The notes: generated from the sequence alone by a model not told the origin. 47,811 nucleotides of DNA from Brucella tritici (GCF_902825325.1 NZ_CADEAR010000018.1:1-47811); one strand, 5' to 3'. Positions 1-7,949 are shown, counted from the first letter of the stretch. Translations and numbers: made by a program.

Positions 1-45
1 TGGGGCGATCTCTTGATCCCGGTTATCGTCACCCACGACAAATGA
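1..45 (+). CDS. 3' end of an unidentified gene (partial)
   Basis: Reading frame 1 is open from the window edge to a TGA at 43-45 and gives 14 residues ending IPVIVTHDK. Codon third positions in this stretch are nearly all G or C, as expected for coding DNA in this genome. The stop overlaps an ATG at 42 (ATGA). A terminator follows at 196-228, which supports a rightward transcript entering the window. Too little is visible to name the protein. Confidence 0.35.
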   Translation, partial: WGDLLIPVIVTHDK

Positions 46-143
46 TGATGCTCCTGACTATCGCCGTCGCCGCCATGCTCACACACTTCTCTTTTGGCAG
101 CGACACAATGTCCGAACTGGCAGTTGCCCGTAAAATTCGATGA
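42..143 (+). CDS. possible 33-residue hydrophobic small protein
   Basis: This short ORF starts with three consecutive ATG codons that overlap the preceding TGA (ATGA), an arrangement typical of translational coupling. The N-terminal half (LLTIAVAAMLTHFSF) is hydrophobic enough for one membrane segment, and the tail is basic. It ends about 50 bases before the terminator at 196-228. No family is recognised, and it could be a chance ORF or the C-terminus of a longer, frameshifted upstream gene. Confidence 0.2.
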   Translation: MMMLLTIAVAAMLTHFSFGSDTMSELAVARKIR

Positions 144-195
144 AACGGGGTTGATCTGCCACTCGCTTTATGGTCGGATTTCCTCAACTGACCTC

Positions 196-228
196 CCCGG
201 CTGGCCCTGCCAGTCGGGGCTTTTTTTT
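196..228 (+). terminator. rho-independent terminator
   Basis: CCCCGGCTGG and CCAGTCGGGG form a 10-bp stem with one G-T pair and a five-base loop, followed directly by eight T. It ends the rightward transcript that enters from the left edge. The T run abuts the stop codon of the leftward gene at 227. Confidence 0.8.
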
Positions 229-1156
229 ACATCAGAAGATAATCGACGGGCTGAGGAAGGGCGGGCAGGTTTTCCTCACCCAGTGCTTCCCGCAGATTGA
301 TTTCGATTGTGTCGGCGATAGCACCGATGGGCAGATCGTTGGGCAATGTTCCGAACGGCTCCTCCAGCTCATCGCCCAGCGCGTCCAGACCAAAGAAAGT
401 ATAGGCCACCAGCGTCGTCGCAAATGGCGTTCCCCAACCGAGCATATCCGCAAAGCCGAACGGTATGAAGAAACAGAACAGATAGGCTGTGCGATGCAGA
501 AGCAGCGTATAGCCGAAGGGAACAGGCGTGAACCGCAACCGCTCGCACGCCGCCTGAACCTCTGCCAATGCGGACACTGAACTGTCCAGCGTCCGGAAAT
601 CGACCGGATGCAGAGCGTCTTTCACACGCATATCCGCAAGCACGACACCAAGCCGGCGCAAGATGAAATCGGGCTTGTTGCGGCTTCGAGCCAACCCCTT
701 CCGCTCTTCTTCCGACAGCCATTTGTCGTATTTGTTTGAGCCGCCGGTTCCCTCTGGCCGAAGATGACTAACCATTGCCTGCGAAAACGCGATCGCATAA
801 CGGAGCAGCTTTTCCCGCCTGCCTTCCAGTCCCGGCACATTTTCCAGCAACTGCGTCTGACGCGCCAGATTGCGCGTCGTATAGACGAGCTTGCCCCAGA
901 TTTTGCGGGCTTCCCACCAGCGGTCATAACAGGCGTTATTGCGAAAACCGAGGAAGATCGAAAGCGCAATACCGAGCAGCGCCAGGGCCGTCCCGTTGTT
1001 GACGGCTGGCACCCAGCCGGGAAAAGCGCGATGCGCCCAGACGACCAGCACCGACAGAAGGAAAACCGCAAAAATCTGCGGCAGGATACGCAGGATGATG
1101 GAGCCCTTGAGAATAAAGAAGACCTTCCACAAAGGGGGACGCGGGCGAACAATCAT
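227..1156 (-). CDS. bestrophin-like (YneE/UPF0187) anion channel family protein
   Basis: This 309-residue membrane protein belongs to the bestrophin/YneE family, whose bacterial members form pentameric ion channels in the inner membrane. The first membrane segment covers about residues 20-41 and a second about 55-72. The second runs into the family hallmark FRNNACYDRWWEAR (71-84). Further hydrophobic segments lie in the last third. Length and architecture match bacterial bestrophins. It stands alone and leftward. The upstream stretch to 1341 is A+T-rich and must hold divergent promoters for this gene and the next one. The ion transported cannot be told from sequence. Confidence 0.85.
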   Translation of the reverse strand: MIVRPRPPLWKVFFILKGSIILRILPQIFAVFLLSVLVVWAHRAFPGWVPAVNNGTALALLGIALSIFLGFRNNACYDRWWEARKIWGKLVYTTRNLARQTQLLENVPGLEGRREKLLRYAIAFSQAMVSHLRPEGTGGSNKYDKWLSEEERKGLARSRNKPDFILRRLGVVLADMRVKDALHPVDFRTLDSSVSALAEVQAACERLRFTPVPFGYTLLLHRTAYLFCFFIPFGFADMLGWGTPFATTLVAYTFFGLDALGDELEEPFGTLPNDLPIGAIADTIEINLREALGEENLPALPQPVDYLLM

Positions 1157-1341
1157 TTCAAGTGGGTCCGACGAAGATGAGCAAATGCAGCCTATACGCC
1201 TTCTTGCAACACACGACCAGAAGCACCCTGTATTTTCTTACCGTATAAGAGAATACAAAATTATATTATTCTAAATAACAGTATTACTTATCATAAAATT
1301 GTTCTGACAAATATTATTTCATCAGTTTTCATGGGTGAGAC

Positions 1342-1782
1342 ATGTCAATCCAATCCTTGATAGACAATATTGCCTCAAACTCCAATATAGACCCTGGAAC
1401 CGCCGAGCAAACAGTTGGTATATTGCTCTCCATCATCCAACACGAGGCTCCCATTGTCGCGCCGCAGATATTCAACCTGATTCCCGGAGCGCCCGCACTG
1501 GCACGCGCCAATGACGTGCTCAATCCCGAAAATCACCAAGCGAATGGCATCCTCGGAACAGTTTCCAATGTCGCAGGAAACTTCGCGGGCGAAAGAATAG
1601 GCGCACTGGTCTGTGGTCTGGCGGCCTTGAAATCGACAGGCATGAGCATGGATCAGACCAATCAGGCATTCCTGACAGTCGTCCGCCATATAAGGCAAAG
1701 GGATCGAGAACTTGTGCGAAAGCTCTTTGCTTTCGTCCCGGCACTGAAAAGCCACTTCAATATTCCACTTGCTGAATCTTGA
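1342..1782 (+). CDS. protein of unknown function, tandem paralogue A
   Basis: This soluble, mostly helical protein of 146 residues has no recognised family; a distant relation to DUF2780-type proteins is possible but not shown. It is clearly a paralogue of the next gene: both begin MS(I/V)QSLID.IA, continue with NIDP..AE, share a central NVAGE(R/K) region and end with VPALK(S/G)HF. Compared with that neighbour it is more A+T-rich, carries a short insertion near residues 62-70 and has an extra C-terminal tail. It has no signal peptide or membrane segment. GTGAGAC before the ATG is a weak ribosome binding site. Confidence 0.7.
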   Translation: MSIQSLIDNIASNSNIDPGTAEQTVGILLSIIQHEAPIVAPQIFNLIPGAPALARANDVLNPENHQANGILGTVSNVAGNFAGERIGALVCGLAALKSTGMSMDQTNQAFLTVVRHIRQRDRELVRKLFAFVPALKSHFNIPLAES

Positions 1783-1975
1783 CTGAAAATTCACCGAACG
1801 CCAACAAAGCCGCGCCTTATGCATTGACGTCGGTGCACCATTGATGATCCCTGCATCCCGATCCGGCGCAGCAGCCTCCGGGTCGCTTCTAGATGGTTGT
1901 CGTGGAAGCCTAACGGCTTACCCGCCAACTGCGGTTTGAACCGCCCCTTGCGGGGGCAAGGAATACGGAATTTTC

Positions 1976-2392
1976 ATGTCTGTTCAGTCTCTCATCGACA
2001 GTATTGCAACCAAGATCAACATCGATCCGCAGCTTGCAGAAAAGCTGGCCGGTTCGGTGTTTTCCGTGCTGCAGCACAGCACGCCTGAAATCGGCAACAA
2101 GATTTTCGCGCTCCTGCCGGACGCGCAGCAACTCGCCGCCGCTCACGACGTGCTTGCAACGGGCACTGGCGGCATCATGGGTGCGCTGTCGGGCCTGATG
2201 GACAATGTGGCGGGCGAAAAGATGAGCGCGCTTCTGAAAGCCGCTGCCACGCTTCGTTCCAGCGGTCTCTCCAGCGACCAGATCACCGAAGCAGGCGGAC
2301 AGGTAATCAACTATGTGCGCGATCATGACCCGAAACTGGTCGACCAGCTGGTGGCGAACGTGCCTGCACTCAAGGGCCATTTCGGCCTCTGA
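1976..2392 (+). CDS. protein of unknown function, tandem paralogue B
   Basis: This second copy of the tandem pair has 138 residues and is predicted soluble and helical. It has the same opening (MSVQSLIDSIA) and closing (NVPALKGHF) blocks as the upstream paralogue, separated from it by 193 bases. Base composition resembles the rest of the chromosome, so this may be the conserved member and copy A the diverged one. CAAGGA lies about 14 bases before the ATG, in the 3' arm of a small CCTTGC/GCAAGG hairpin. A long perfect inverted repeat follows the stop. Function is unknown. Confidence 0.75.
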   Translation: MSVQSLIDSIATKINIDPQLAEKLAGSVFSVLQHSTPEIGNKIFALLPDAQQLAAAHDVLATGTGGIMGALSGLMDNVAGEKMSALLKAAATLRSSGLSSDQITEAGGQVINYVRDHDPKLVDQLVANVPALKGHFGL

Positions 2393-2404
2393 CGCATCAA
2401 ATTT

Positions 2405-2441
2405 CTTTTGTGTGCGCTTTCTGCGATCGCGCACACAAAAG
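2405..2441 (+). terminator. inverted repeat, probable transcription end
   Basis: Two perfect 13-bp arms, CTTTTGTGTGCGC and GCGCACACAAAAG, are separated by 11 bases just after the stop of paralogue B. There is no clear T run, so it may act as an mRNA-stabilising 3' hairpin rather than as a classical terminator. Confidence 0.55.
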
Positions 2442-2514
2442 CTTGCCGGACCCATTTGTCATTGAGGACGGTCACAGCTATCATGCCACTATCGAAATCA
2501 TTTTCTGGTGATTG

Positions 2515-3945
2515 ATGTCTGCTGATACGACGGAAAAGAAGGTTACGCGCGCCCCGCGTCGCCGTACGCCTGCCTATGTCAAATCTCTTCGCGGTGTGAA
2601 GAACTGGAAGCAGGCGACCGAATGGCTTGCCTGGCGTGATATCGAAGACATCGAATGCATTACCCCCGATCAGGCAGGGGTTGCCCGCGGCAAGATGATG
2701 CCGTCGAAGAAATTCACCTCCAATACCTCGCTGGCATTGCCTTCTGCCGTCTTCATGACGACGATTTCGGGTGATTATCCGGAAGACGGTTACGGCTTCC
2801 ATTATCCCGAGGATGACGGCGACCTGAGACTGCTGCCTGATCTTTCCACGCTGTCGGCTGTTCCATGGGAAACCGACCCGACGGCACAGGTTATCTGCGA
2901 TCTCGTCTATCAGGACGGGCGTGCCGTCGAGTTCACACCGCGCAACGTGCTGCGCAACGTCGTCGCCGCCTACAGCAAGCGCGGGTTGAAGCCGGTTGTT
3001 GCGCCGGAAATCGAATTCTATCTGGTGCGCAAGAACCCGGACCCGGATTATCCGCTGACCCCGCCGGTCGGCCGCTCGGGCCGCGCTATTGGCGGCGGAC
3101 AGGGCTATTCGATTGCGGGCGTCAACGAGTTCGACGAACTGATCGACGATATCTACCATTTCTCCGAAGGTCAGGGGCTGGAGATCGACACACTGATCCA
3201 CGAAGAAGGCGCTGGCCAGCTTGAGATCAACCTGCGCCATGGCGACCCGGTGGAACTGGCCGACCAGGTATTCATGTTCAAGCGCACGATCCGCGAGGCG
3301 GCGCTCAAGCACGATATGTATGCCACCTTCATGGCCAAGCCTATTCAGGGCCAGCCCGGATCGGCAATGCATATTCACCAGTCCATCGTGGACAAGAAGA
3401 CCGGACGCAACATCTTCACCAATGAGGATGGTAGTGAAAGCGAGGCTTTCCGCCATTTTATCGGCGGCATGCAGCGTCATGTGCCCAACGCGCTTGTCAT
3501 GTTCGCGCCCTATGTGAATTCCTATCGCCGCCTGACGCCGGATGCTTCCGCACCCGTCAACGTCAAATGGGGCTACGACAACCGCACCACTGCCTTCCGC
3601 GTGCCACGTTCCGATCCCAACGGGCGCCGCGTGGAAAACCGCATCCCCTCCTCCGACGCCAACCCCTATCTCGCGCTGGCGGCTTCGCTTGCCTGCGGAC
3701 TGATCGGCCTTGTGAACAAGATTGAAGCCGAACAGCCTGCGACCACCAGCGTCAACACCAAGGAAATCGAGCTGCCCCGCGGCCTGATCGACGCGGTGGA
3801 GCTGTTTGAAGAAGACACGGAGCTGCGCAATCTGTTCGGCAGCTCCTTCGTCACGACCTATGCCGCCATCAAACGCGCAGAGTTCGAAACCTTCATGGAA
3901 GTCATCAGCCCGTGGGAACGCGAGTTTTTGTTGCTCAATGTTTAA
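2515..3945 (+). CDS. puuA: glutamine synthetase family protein, gamma-glutamylputrescine synthetase (PuuA) type
   Basis: This 476-residue enzyme has the glutamine synthetase fold. PuuA-type members ligate glutamate to putrescine or another amine using ATP, the first step of gamma-glutamylated polyamine breakdown. The catalytic domain shows the metal- and substrate-binding blocks APEIEFYL (about 163-170), HEEGAGQLEIN (about 229-239), GSAMHIHQS (about 282-290) and the later EN RIPSSDANPYLALAA region. It lacks the adenylylation-site C-terminus of classical GlnA. The partner assignment rests on the FAD oxidoreductase gene downstream, which is PuuB-like. The ATG at 2515 was chosen; a TTG sits one codon upstream. 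Its TAA stop lies in the first bases of a GGGAGTAA repeat. Other amine substrates are possible. Confidence 0.85.
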   Translation: MSADTTEKKVTRAPRRRTPAYVKSLRGVKNWKQATEWLAWRDIEDIECITPDQAGVARGKMMPSKKFTSNTSLALPSAVFMTTISGDYPEDGYGFHYPEDDGDLRLLPDLSTLSAVPWETDPTAQVICDLVYQDGRAVEFTPRNVLRNVVAAYSKRGLKPVVAPEIEFYLVRKNPDPDYPLTPPVGRSGRAIGGGQGYSIAGVNEFDELIDDIYHFSEGQGLEIDTLIHEEGAGQLEINLRHGDPVELADQVFMFKRTIREAALKHDMYATFMAKPIQGQPGSAMHIHQSIVDKKTGRNIFTNEDGSESEAFRHFIGGMQRHVPNALVMFAPYVNSYRRLTPDASAPVNVKWGYDNRTTAFRVPRSDPNGRRVENRIPSSDANPYLALAASLACGLIGLVNKIEAEQPATTSVNTKEIELPRGLIDAVELFEEDTELRNLFGSSFVTTYAAIKRAEFETFMEVISPWEREFLLLNV

Positions 3946-3976
3946 GGGAGTAAGGGAGTAAGGGAGTAAGGGAGTA
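3940..3976 (+). repeat. left arm of 37-bp inverted repeat, (GGGAGTAA)4
   Basis: GTTTAA is followed by four exact GGGAGTAA units (3946-3977). The arm matches the reverse complement of 4365-4401 at 33 of 37 positions. The four GGG runs separated by five bases fit a G-quadruplex pattern. The repeat begins inside the last codons of the puuA-like gene and supplies its stop. Confidence 0.9.
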
Positions 3977-3993
3977 AGCAGATATGCGGGGGC

Positions 3994-4362
3994 GTGGCTG
4001 TGGCAATCAATTCTTATCGCGATATACTTGTGTGGCAACAAGCAATGGAGCTCGTGACAGCTATATACAAATCGACTGAAACCTGGCCGAAAGAGGAGAT
4101 TTATGGCCTCACCAGCCAGGTTCGGCGCGCTGCTGTTTCTGTCCCGGCCAATATTGCTGAAGGTTATGGTCGCGATACGCGTGGCTCCTACCAGCAGTTT
4201 CTCCGTATCGCCCAAGGCTCCTTGAAAGAAGTGGAAACCCACTTGCTCATTGCTGAGAGGTTGGGTTTCATCGAAAGCGCAAAAATGGGACCCATAATGG
4301 CTATGAGCGAAAGTGTCGGAAAACTGCTACGGCTTCTTATCCGCAAATTATCGGAAACCTGA
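3994..4362 (+). CDS. four-helix-bundle protein (S23 / 23S rRNA intervening-sequence protein family)
   Basis: This 122-residue helical protein matches the family first known from 23S rRNA intervening sequences: an N-terminal YRDILVWQQAMEL helix, the LTSQVRRAAVSVPANIAEG signature and a long GSLKEVETHLLIAERLG helix. The same fold serves as the Avd accessory protein of diversity-generating retroelements, but no reverse transcriptase is present here. The general biochemical role of solitary family members is unsettled; they are basic and thought to bind nucleic acid. Two GTG codons (3994, 4000) can start it, and no strong ribosome binding site is seen. The gene is bracketed by inverted G-rich repeats and splits a puuA-puuB pair, which suggests an inserted cassette. 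Confidence 0.85.
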   Translation: MAVAINSYRDILVWQQAMELVTAIYKSTETWPKEEIYGLTSQVRRAAVSVPANIAEGYGRDTRGSYQQFLRIAQGSLKEVETHLLIAERLGFIESAKMGPIMAMSESVGKLLRLLIRKLSET

Positions 4363-4364
4363 CA

Positions 4365-4401
4365 TACTCCCCTATTCCCTTATTCCCCTACTCCCTTAAA
4401 C
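4365..4401 (-). repeat. right arm of 37-bp inverted repeat
   Basis: Its reverse complement begins GTTTAAGGGAGTAGGGGAAT and pairs with the left arm at 33 of 37 positions. On the minus strand it has four runs of three or four G spaced by four or five bases, so it also fits a G-quadruplex pattern. It ends 10 bases before the start codon of the oxidoreductase gene. Confidence 0.9.
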
Positions 4402-4411
4402 GGAATCGCCA

Positions 4412-5698
4412 ATGCCCTACCAGTCCCCAATCTCACCCGGCTATTCCTGGTACGAGGCGACTGTTCCCGACCGACCGCAATATCCCGAGATGGATGGCTC
4501 GCGGCAGGCTGATGTCGTCGTCATTGGCGGCGGATATACGGGGCTTTCGGCTGCCTATCATCTGGCGAGACAGGGTGTGGATGTCACGCTCATCGACGGA
4601 GCGCGGTTCGGCGATGGGGCGTCGGGGCGCAATGGCGGCCAATTCGGCACCGGTCAGCGCACATGGGCCGAGGACCTCGAGGCCGAATATGGCTTTGAAC
4701 GCGCCAAGGCCCTGTTCGACGTGGCGGAAGAGGCCAAGGCCTATCTCCTTGCCTTTGCCGACGAACACAACATCGACATGGAATATGTGCCCGGCCAGAT
4801 TTCGGTCGTACACAAGCCGCGCTATCTGAAGTCGTATGAACGCCATGTCGAGCTGATGGCGAGTCGCTTCAACTATCAGCATCTGCGTCTGCTCGACCGC
4901 ACGGAAACAGTGAGCCTCCTCGGTTCAGAGCGCTATTTTGGCGGCGTCTATGACGCAGGCACCGGTCATATCCATCCGCTGAAACTGCTAGTCGGAACTG
5001 CAAAGGCTGCCCATGCAGCAGGCGCAAAGCTGTTTGAAGACACCAGAGCCACCAAAATCAGCACCGCAAGCGGACGGGTCGAAGTCGAAACCAACCGCGG
5101 AACCATTGTCGCGAAAAACGCCTTCATCGCGGTTAATGCCTATGGCGGATTGCTTGAGCCGGTCAGCGCATCGCATGTCATGCCGATCCGCTCCTTCATC
5201 GGCGCAACAGTGCCGCTCGGCGATGACAGCCCCATTATTCCGGGCGGTGAATCCATCGACGATTCCCGCTTTGTGGTGCGTTATTTCCGGCGTTCGAAGG
5301 ATGGCAGACTGCTGTTCGGCGGGCGCGAAGCCTATACTGCCGACAATCCACGCGACATCAGCACGCATATTCGCCGCCAGATCGCCGAGATTTATCCGGC
5401 ACTGGACAAGGTTGAAATCACCCATGCATGGGGCGGATCAGTCGGCATCACCATGCCGCGCCAGCCCTTCGTGCGCGAAGTGATGCCGGGCGTCATTTCC
5501 GCAGGCGGCTATTCCGGCCATGGCGTCATGCTGGCCAACTATATGGGCAAGCTCTACGCGGAAACCGTCGCAGGCAATCGCGACCGGTTGAAACTGTTCG
5601 AGGAACTGCGCATTCCAGCCTTCCCCGGCGGTCGCACTTTCCGCTCGCCGCTGCTGTTCCTTGCCCTGTCGTGGTATGCACTGATGGACAGAATATAG
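4412..5698 (+). CDS. puuB: FAD-dependent oxidoreductase, gamma-glutamylputrescine oxidoreductase (PuuB) type
   Basis: This 428-residue protein of the D-amino-acid oxidase (DAO) fold has the Rossmann dinucleotide motif GGGYTGLSAAYHLA near residues 39-52 and the flavin-binding RNGGQFGTGQR region near 73-83. The C-terminal CSGHG-like segment GGYSGHGVMLANYMGK is typical of PuuB-type oxidases. Those enzymes oxidise gamma-glutamylputrescine to the aldehyde, releasing ammonia and hydrogen peroxide. The pairing with the upstream glutamine-synthetase-like gene supports this role. The start lies 10 bases after the right repeat arm of the S23 cassette, so its ribosome binding region (CGGAA) directly borders the cassette. 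A terminator hairpin follows. Confidence 0.85.
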   Translation: MPYQSPISPGYSWYEATVPDRPQYPEMDGSRQADVVVIGGGYTGLSAAYHLARQGVDVTLIDGARFGDGASGRNGGQFGTGQRTWAEDLEAEYGFERAKALFDVAEEAKAYLLAFADEHNIDMEYVPGQISVVHKPRYLKSYERHVELMASRFNYQHLRLLDRTETVSLLGSERYFGGVYDAGTGHIHPLKLLVGTAKAAHAAGAKLFEDTRATKISTASGRVEVETNRGTIVAKNAFIAVNAYGGLLEPVSASHVMPIRSFIGATVPLGDDSPIIPGGESIDDSRFVVRYFRRSKDGRLLFGGREAYTADNPRDISTHIRRQIAEIYPALDKVEITHAWGGSVGITMPRQPFVREVMPGVISAGGYSGHGVMLANYMGKLYAETVAGNRDRLKLFEELRIPAFPGGRTFRSPLLFLALSWYALMDRI

Positions 5699-5723
5699 GC
5701 CATTGCTTGAGCCCACTCATATG

Positions 5724-5760
5724 GAAAGGCGGAGTGCCAATCAGCGCCCCGCCTTTCTTA
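5724..5760 (+). terminator. terminator-like hairpin after puuB
   Basis: GAAAGGCGG (5724-5732) pairs with CCGCCTTTC (5749-5757) across a 16-base loop and is followed by TTA. It lies between the convergent puuB-like gene and the leftward Hint-domain gene. Confidence 0.5.
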
Positions 5761-5785
5761 CCACCGCCCGGTGCTATTCACTCTT

Positions 5786-6613
5786 TTACGCTACACTCTC
5801 ACCGACCTTTGCCGCCAAACGCTGATAGGTTTCCTCAACCACGTCGCGTAGTGGAAGAATGCCGCTCAGGCATAACAATGCATGCATGTGCTGGCGGGCA
5901 CCTTCATAGCCCATGAGCGGCGCACACGGGCTCATGACGATATTGGCTTCATCCGGATATAGTTCCTGATACTCGGCAAAATTCGTGAAGCTTCTATAGC
6001 TGTCGCCGCGCATCAGATAGGTTTCCACGGCAGCCCCTTCCGCCAGCACGGCATCATGACTGTCGAGAACGATATTGTAGTAATCGATAGCCGTGTCCAT
6101 CGCCACCCGTGCTATGCTCTGGCCGTTGACCAGATCCTTCGCGCGGATCAGCACACCATCGATAAGCAGTGCGTGGTTGGGCGAAAGATAAAGGTCGCGT
6201 TGCGGGGTTTTGCTGTCGATGGCAAAGCGCTTGACGCGGATCGGCATCACATTCTCATTCCATTGTGAGCCGCCTTTTCTATGGCTCTGCCAGCCCATCC
6301 ATTTGACCGGGCGCGTTTCACCCCGAGCCGTTGTCACAAGATCGCCGACGGACAATGTCTCCACTGCCACCGGCCCCATCGGCGTTTCGATCAGCGTGCC
6401 TTTCAACAGGCAATTGGAGCCACCGCCACCATGACCACCACCGCCGTGGCCGCCATGCCACCACTTGTTGCCAAGGGCCTGCGACGGACGTGACGACACC
6501 ATTGAAGCAAACACACCCAGTGCCGCGACCTTGGCGGCAGTGGCGGCTGTAAGACCCAGAAAATGCCGTCGCGCACGACTGCGCGGTGAATGCGCATTCT
6601 TTCCTGAAGACAT
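5786..6613 (-). CDS. exported Hint-domain (hedgehog/intein-like) protein
   Basis: The 275-residue product starts with a Tat-like or Sec-like signal (SRARRHFLGL, then hydrophobic residues about 21-40). A glycine- and histidine-rich linker (about 52-66) follows, then a Hint_2-type autoprocessing domain that begins at Cys68 (NCLLKGTLIETPMG) and contains the LSPNHALLIDG block. Such domains can cleave the preceding peptide bond. There is no extein or homing nuclease, so it is not an intein. The start at 6613 is chosen over an upstream ATG (6751) because GGAGGG lies 4 bases before it and the signal sequence then becomes N-terminal. Alphaproteobacteria carry many Hint_2 proteins of unknown role. Confidence 0.75.
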   Translation of the reverse strand: MSSGKNAHSPRSRARRHFLGLTAATAAKVAALGVFASMVSSRPSQALGNKWWHGGHGGGGHGGGGSNCLLKGTLIETPMGPVAVETLSVGDLVTTARGETRPVKWMGWQSHRKGGSQWNENVMPIRVKRFAIDSKTPQRDLYLSPNHALLIDGVLIRAKDLVNGQSIARVAMDTAIDYYNIVLDSHDAVLAEGAAVETYLMRGDSYRSFTNFAEYQELYPDEANIVMSPCAPLMGYEGARQHMHALLCLSGILPLRDVVEETYQRLAAKVGESVA

Positions 6614-6982
6614 GTATCCCTCCGCTCTTCTCGTTACGGCACCGGCCTGAAAATCAGCGTGGATTTCTAGCAAAGCACGATGCGCAGCTTCAAAAACTGA
6701 AGCGTCGTTCCGTGTTGCCCGGATCAGCGGCGCCTCAATGCTTTGCCCCAAGTTTACGAATCTGATCTTAGCCGATCGCGCTCCCGAAAAGATTCCGGCA
6801 ATCAGGCCATAAGCCTTCTCGAATAGGCGTAAGCCCTACTTCGAAAGGTGAGTTTTTCTGCCATTCAGAGACGCCGCATATACCCGACAGCGCTGATCGA
6901 GGTTAAGGCCGCTCCTGCAAGTGTGATTTGTCAGCCTTTTAAAAATAGTATACCCCCCTATTCTAATAGAAAGGCTGTTTCA
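6614..6982. other. divergent intergenic region (Hint gene / dmeF)
   Basis: This 369-base region has no convincing gene. It holds the divergent promoters and, at its right end, the metal-regulator operator at 6946-6965. The longer ORFs reaching in from both sides lack ribosome binding sites here. Confidence 0.5.
6946..6965 (+). promoter_or_regulatory. RcnR/DmeR-type operator upstream of dmeF
   Basis: TAGTATACCCCCCTATTCTA has a run of six C flanked by inverted A/T-rich arms (TAGTAT and ATTCTA). Operators of the RcnR branch of the CsoR family have this layout, a G/C tract flanked by TACT/AGTA-like arms. It ends 17 bases before the dmeF start codon, and a repressor with RcnR-type ligands is encoded two positions downstream. 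Confidence 0.75.
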
Positions 6983-7942
6983 ATGAGCGTGCATCATCAT
7001 ACGAACCATTCCGGCCATCACCTGAATTCCAGACATGAGCATGTCTTCCTGGGCGAAAATCACCGGCGCAACGAAAAGCGCACCTGGATCGTGATCGCCA
7101 TCACGGCAACGATGATGGTCATCGAAATCGTTGCTGGAAACCTTTATGGCTCCATGGCGCTGACCGCCGACGGCTGGCATATGTCCACCCATGCAGCGGC
7201 AATGCTGATTGCGGCCCTTGCCTATCTCTATGCACGCAAGCACGCACATAATTCGCGCTTTACCTTCGGCACGGGGAAGCTCGGCGATCTGGCGGGATTT
7301 GCCAGTGCAATTGTTCTGGCGCTGATCGCCCTGCTTATCGGCTGGGAAAGCTTCTGGCGTTTCACCGCTCCGGTAAACATCAATTTTCACGAAGCCATTC
7401 TGGTCGCGGTCATCGGGCTTATCGTTAACCTCGTCTGTGCCTGGCTTCTCAGGGACGATCATTCTCACCACCATGGCCATTACCACCATGATCATGGTGA
7501 TGATCATGCGGGAGGCCACGACCGGAACCTGCGCGCAGCCTATATGCATGTGCTCGCCGATGCGTTGACATCGGTTCTTGCCATCGCAGCGCTTCTGCTG
7601 GGCAGTCTTTACGGCTGGCTCTGGCTCGATCCGGCAATGGGCATCGTCGGTGCGCTGGTGATCGCAAACTGGTCATGGGGATTGATAAAAGACACCGGTT
7701 CAACACTGCTGGACTATCTGCCCGAGGACGAAGACCTGCCAGAGGAGATTACGGAAATCATCAATCGTGAGGGTGGAGAAATTGCCGATCTGCATGTCTG
7801 GCAACTCGGGCCGGGTCATCACGGGGCCATTGTTTCAATCATCGCTGAAGAACCAAGAGCGCCGTCCTATTACCGGAAGAAGCTTGCGGCAATCCATGAT
7901 TTGTCGCATGTGACAGTGGAGGTGGAAGCGCGCGCCGCCTGA
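6983..7942 (+). CDS. dmeF: cation diffusion facilitator, DmeF-type Co/Ni efflux protein
   Basis: This 319-residue inner-membrane proton antiporter should export divalent metals, probably cobalt and nickel. It has six predicted membrane segments, an N-terminal histidine-rich tail (HHHTNHSGHH), the metal-site segment TADGWHMSTH (61-70) after TM1, a histidine-rich cytoplasmic loop around residues 150-175, and the HVLADALTS site in TM5. A CDF C-terminal cytoplasmic domain follows. The ATG at 6983 was chosen over the longer reading because the operator at 6946-6965 would otherwise lie inside the coding region. The RcnR-like gene downstream and the operator upstream point to metal-induced derepression. 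Confidence 0.88.
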   Translation: MSVHHHTNHSGHHLNSRHEHVFLGENHRRNEKRTWIVIAITATMMVIEIVAGNLYGSMALTADGWHMSTHAAAMLIAALAYLYARKHAHNSRFTFGTGKLGDLAGFASAIVLALIALLIGWESFWRFTAPVNINFHEAILVAVIGLIVNLVCAWLLRDDHSHHHGHYHHDHGDDHAGGHDRNLRAAYMHVLADALTSVLAIAALLLGSLYGWLWLDPAMGIVGALVIANWSWGLIKDTGSTLLDYLPEDEDLPEEITEIINREGGEIADLHVWQLGPGHHGAIVSIIAEEPRAPSYYRKKLAAIHDLSHVTVEVEARAA

Positions 7943-7949
7943 ATATGGA

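Noticed and set aside
3946..3977. (GGGAGTAA)4 as a CRISPR array
   Set aside because: Units are 8 bases and directly abutting, without spacers.
2323..4242. 639-residue open frame on the minus strand
   Set aside because: It runs antisense through the puuA-like gene and the repeats, lacks a ribosome binding site and has no recognisable domain. It is a shadow of high-G+C codon bias.
3994..4362. S23-family gene as part of a diversity-generating retroelement (Avd)
   Set aside because: No reverse transcriptase, template repeat or variable repeat lies nearby.
5786..6613. Hint domain as an intein
   Set aside because: There is no C-terminal splice junction, C-extein or homing endonuclease; the domain sits in an exported protein.
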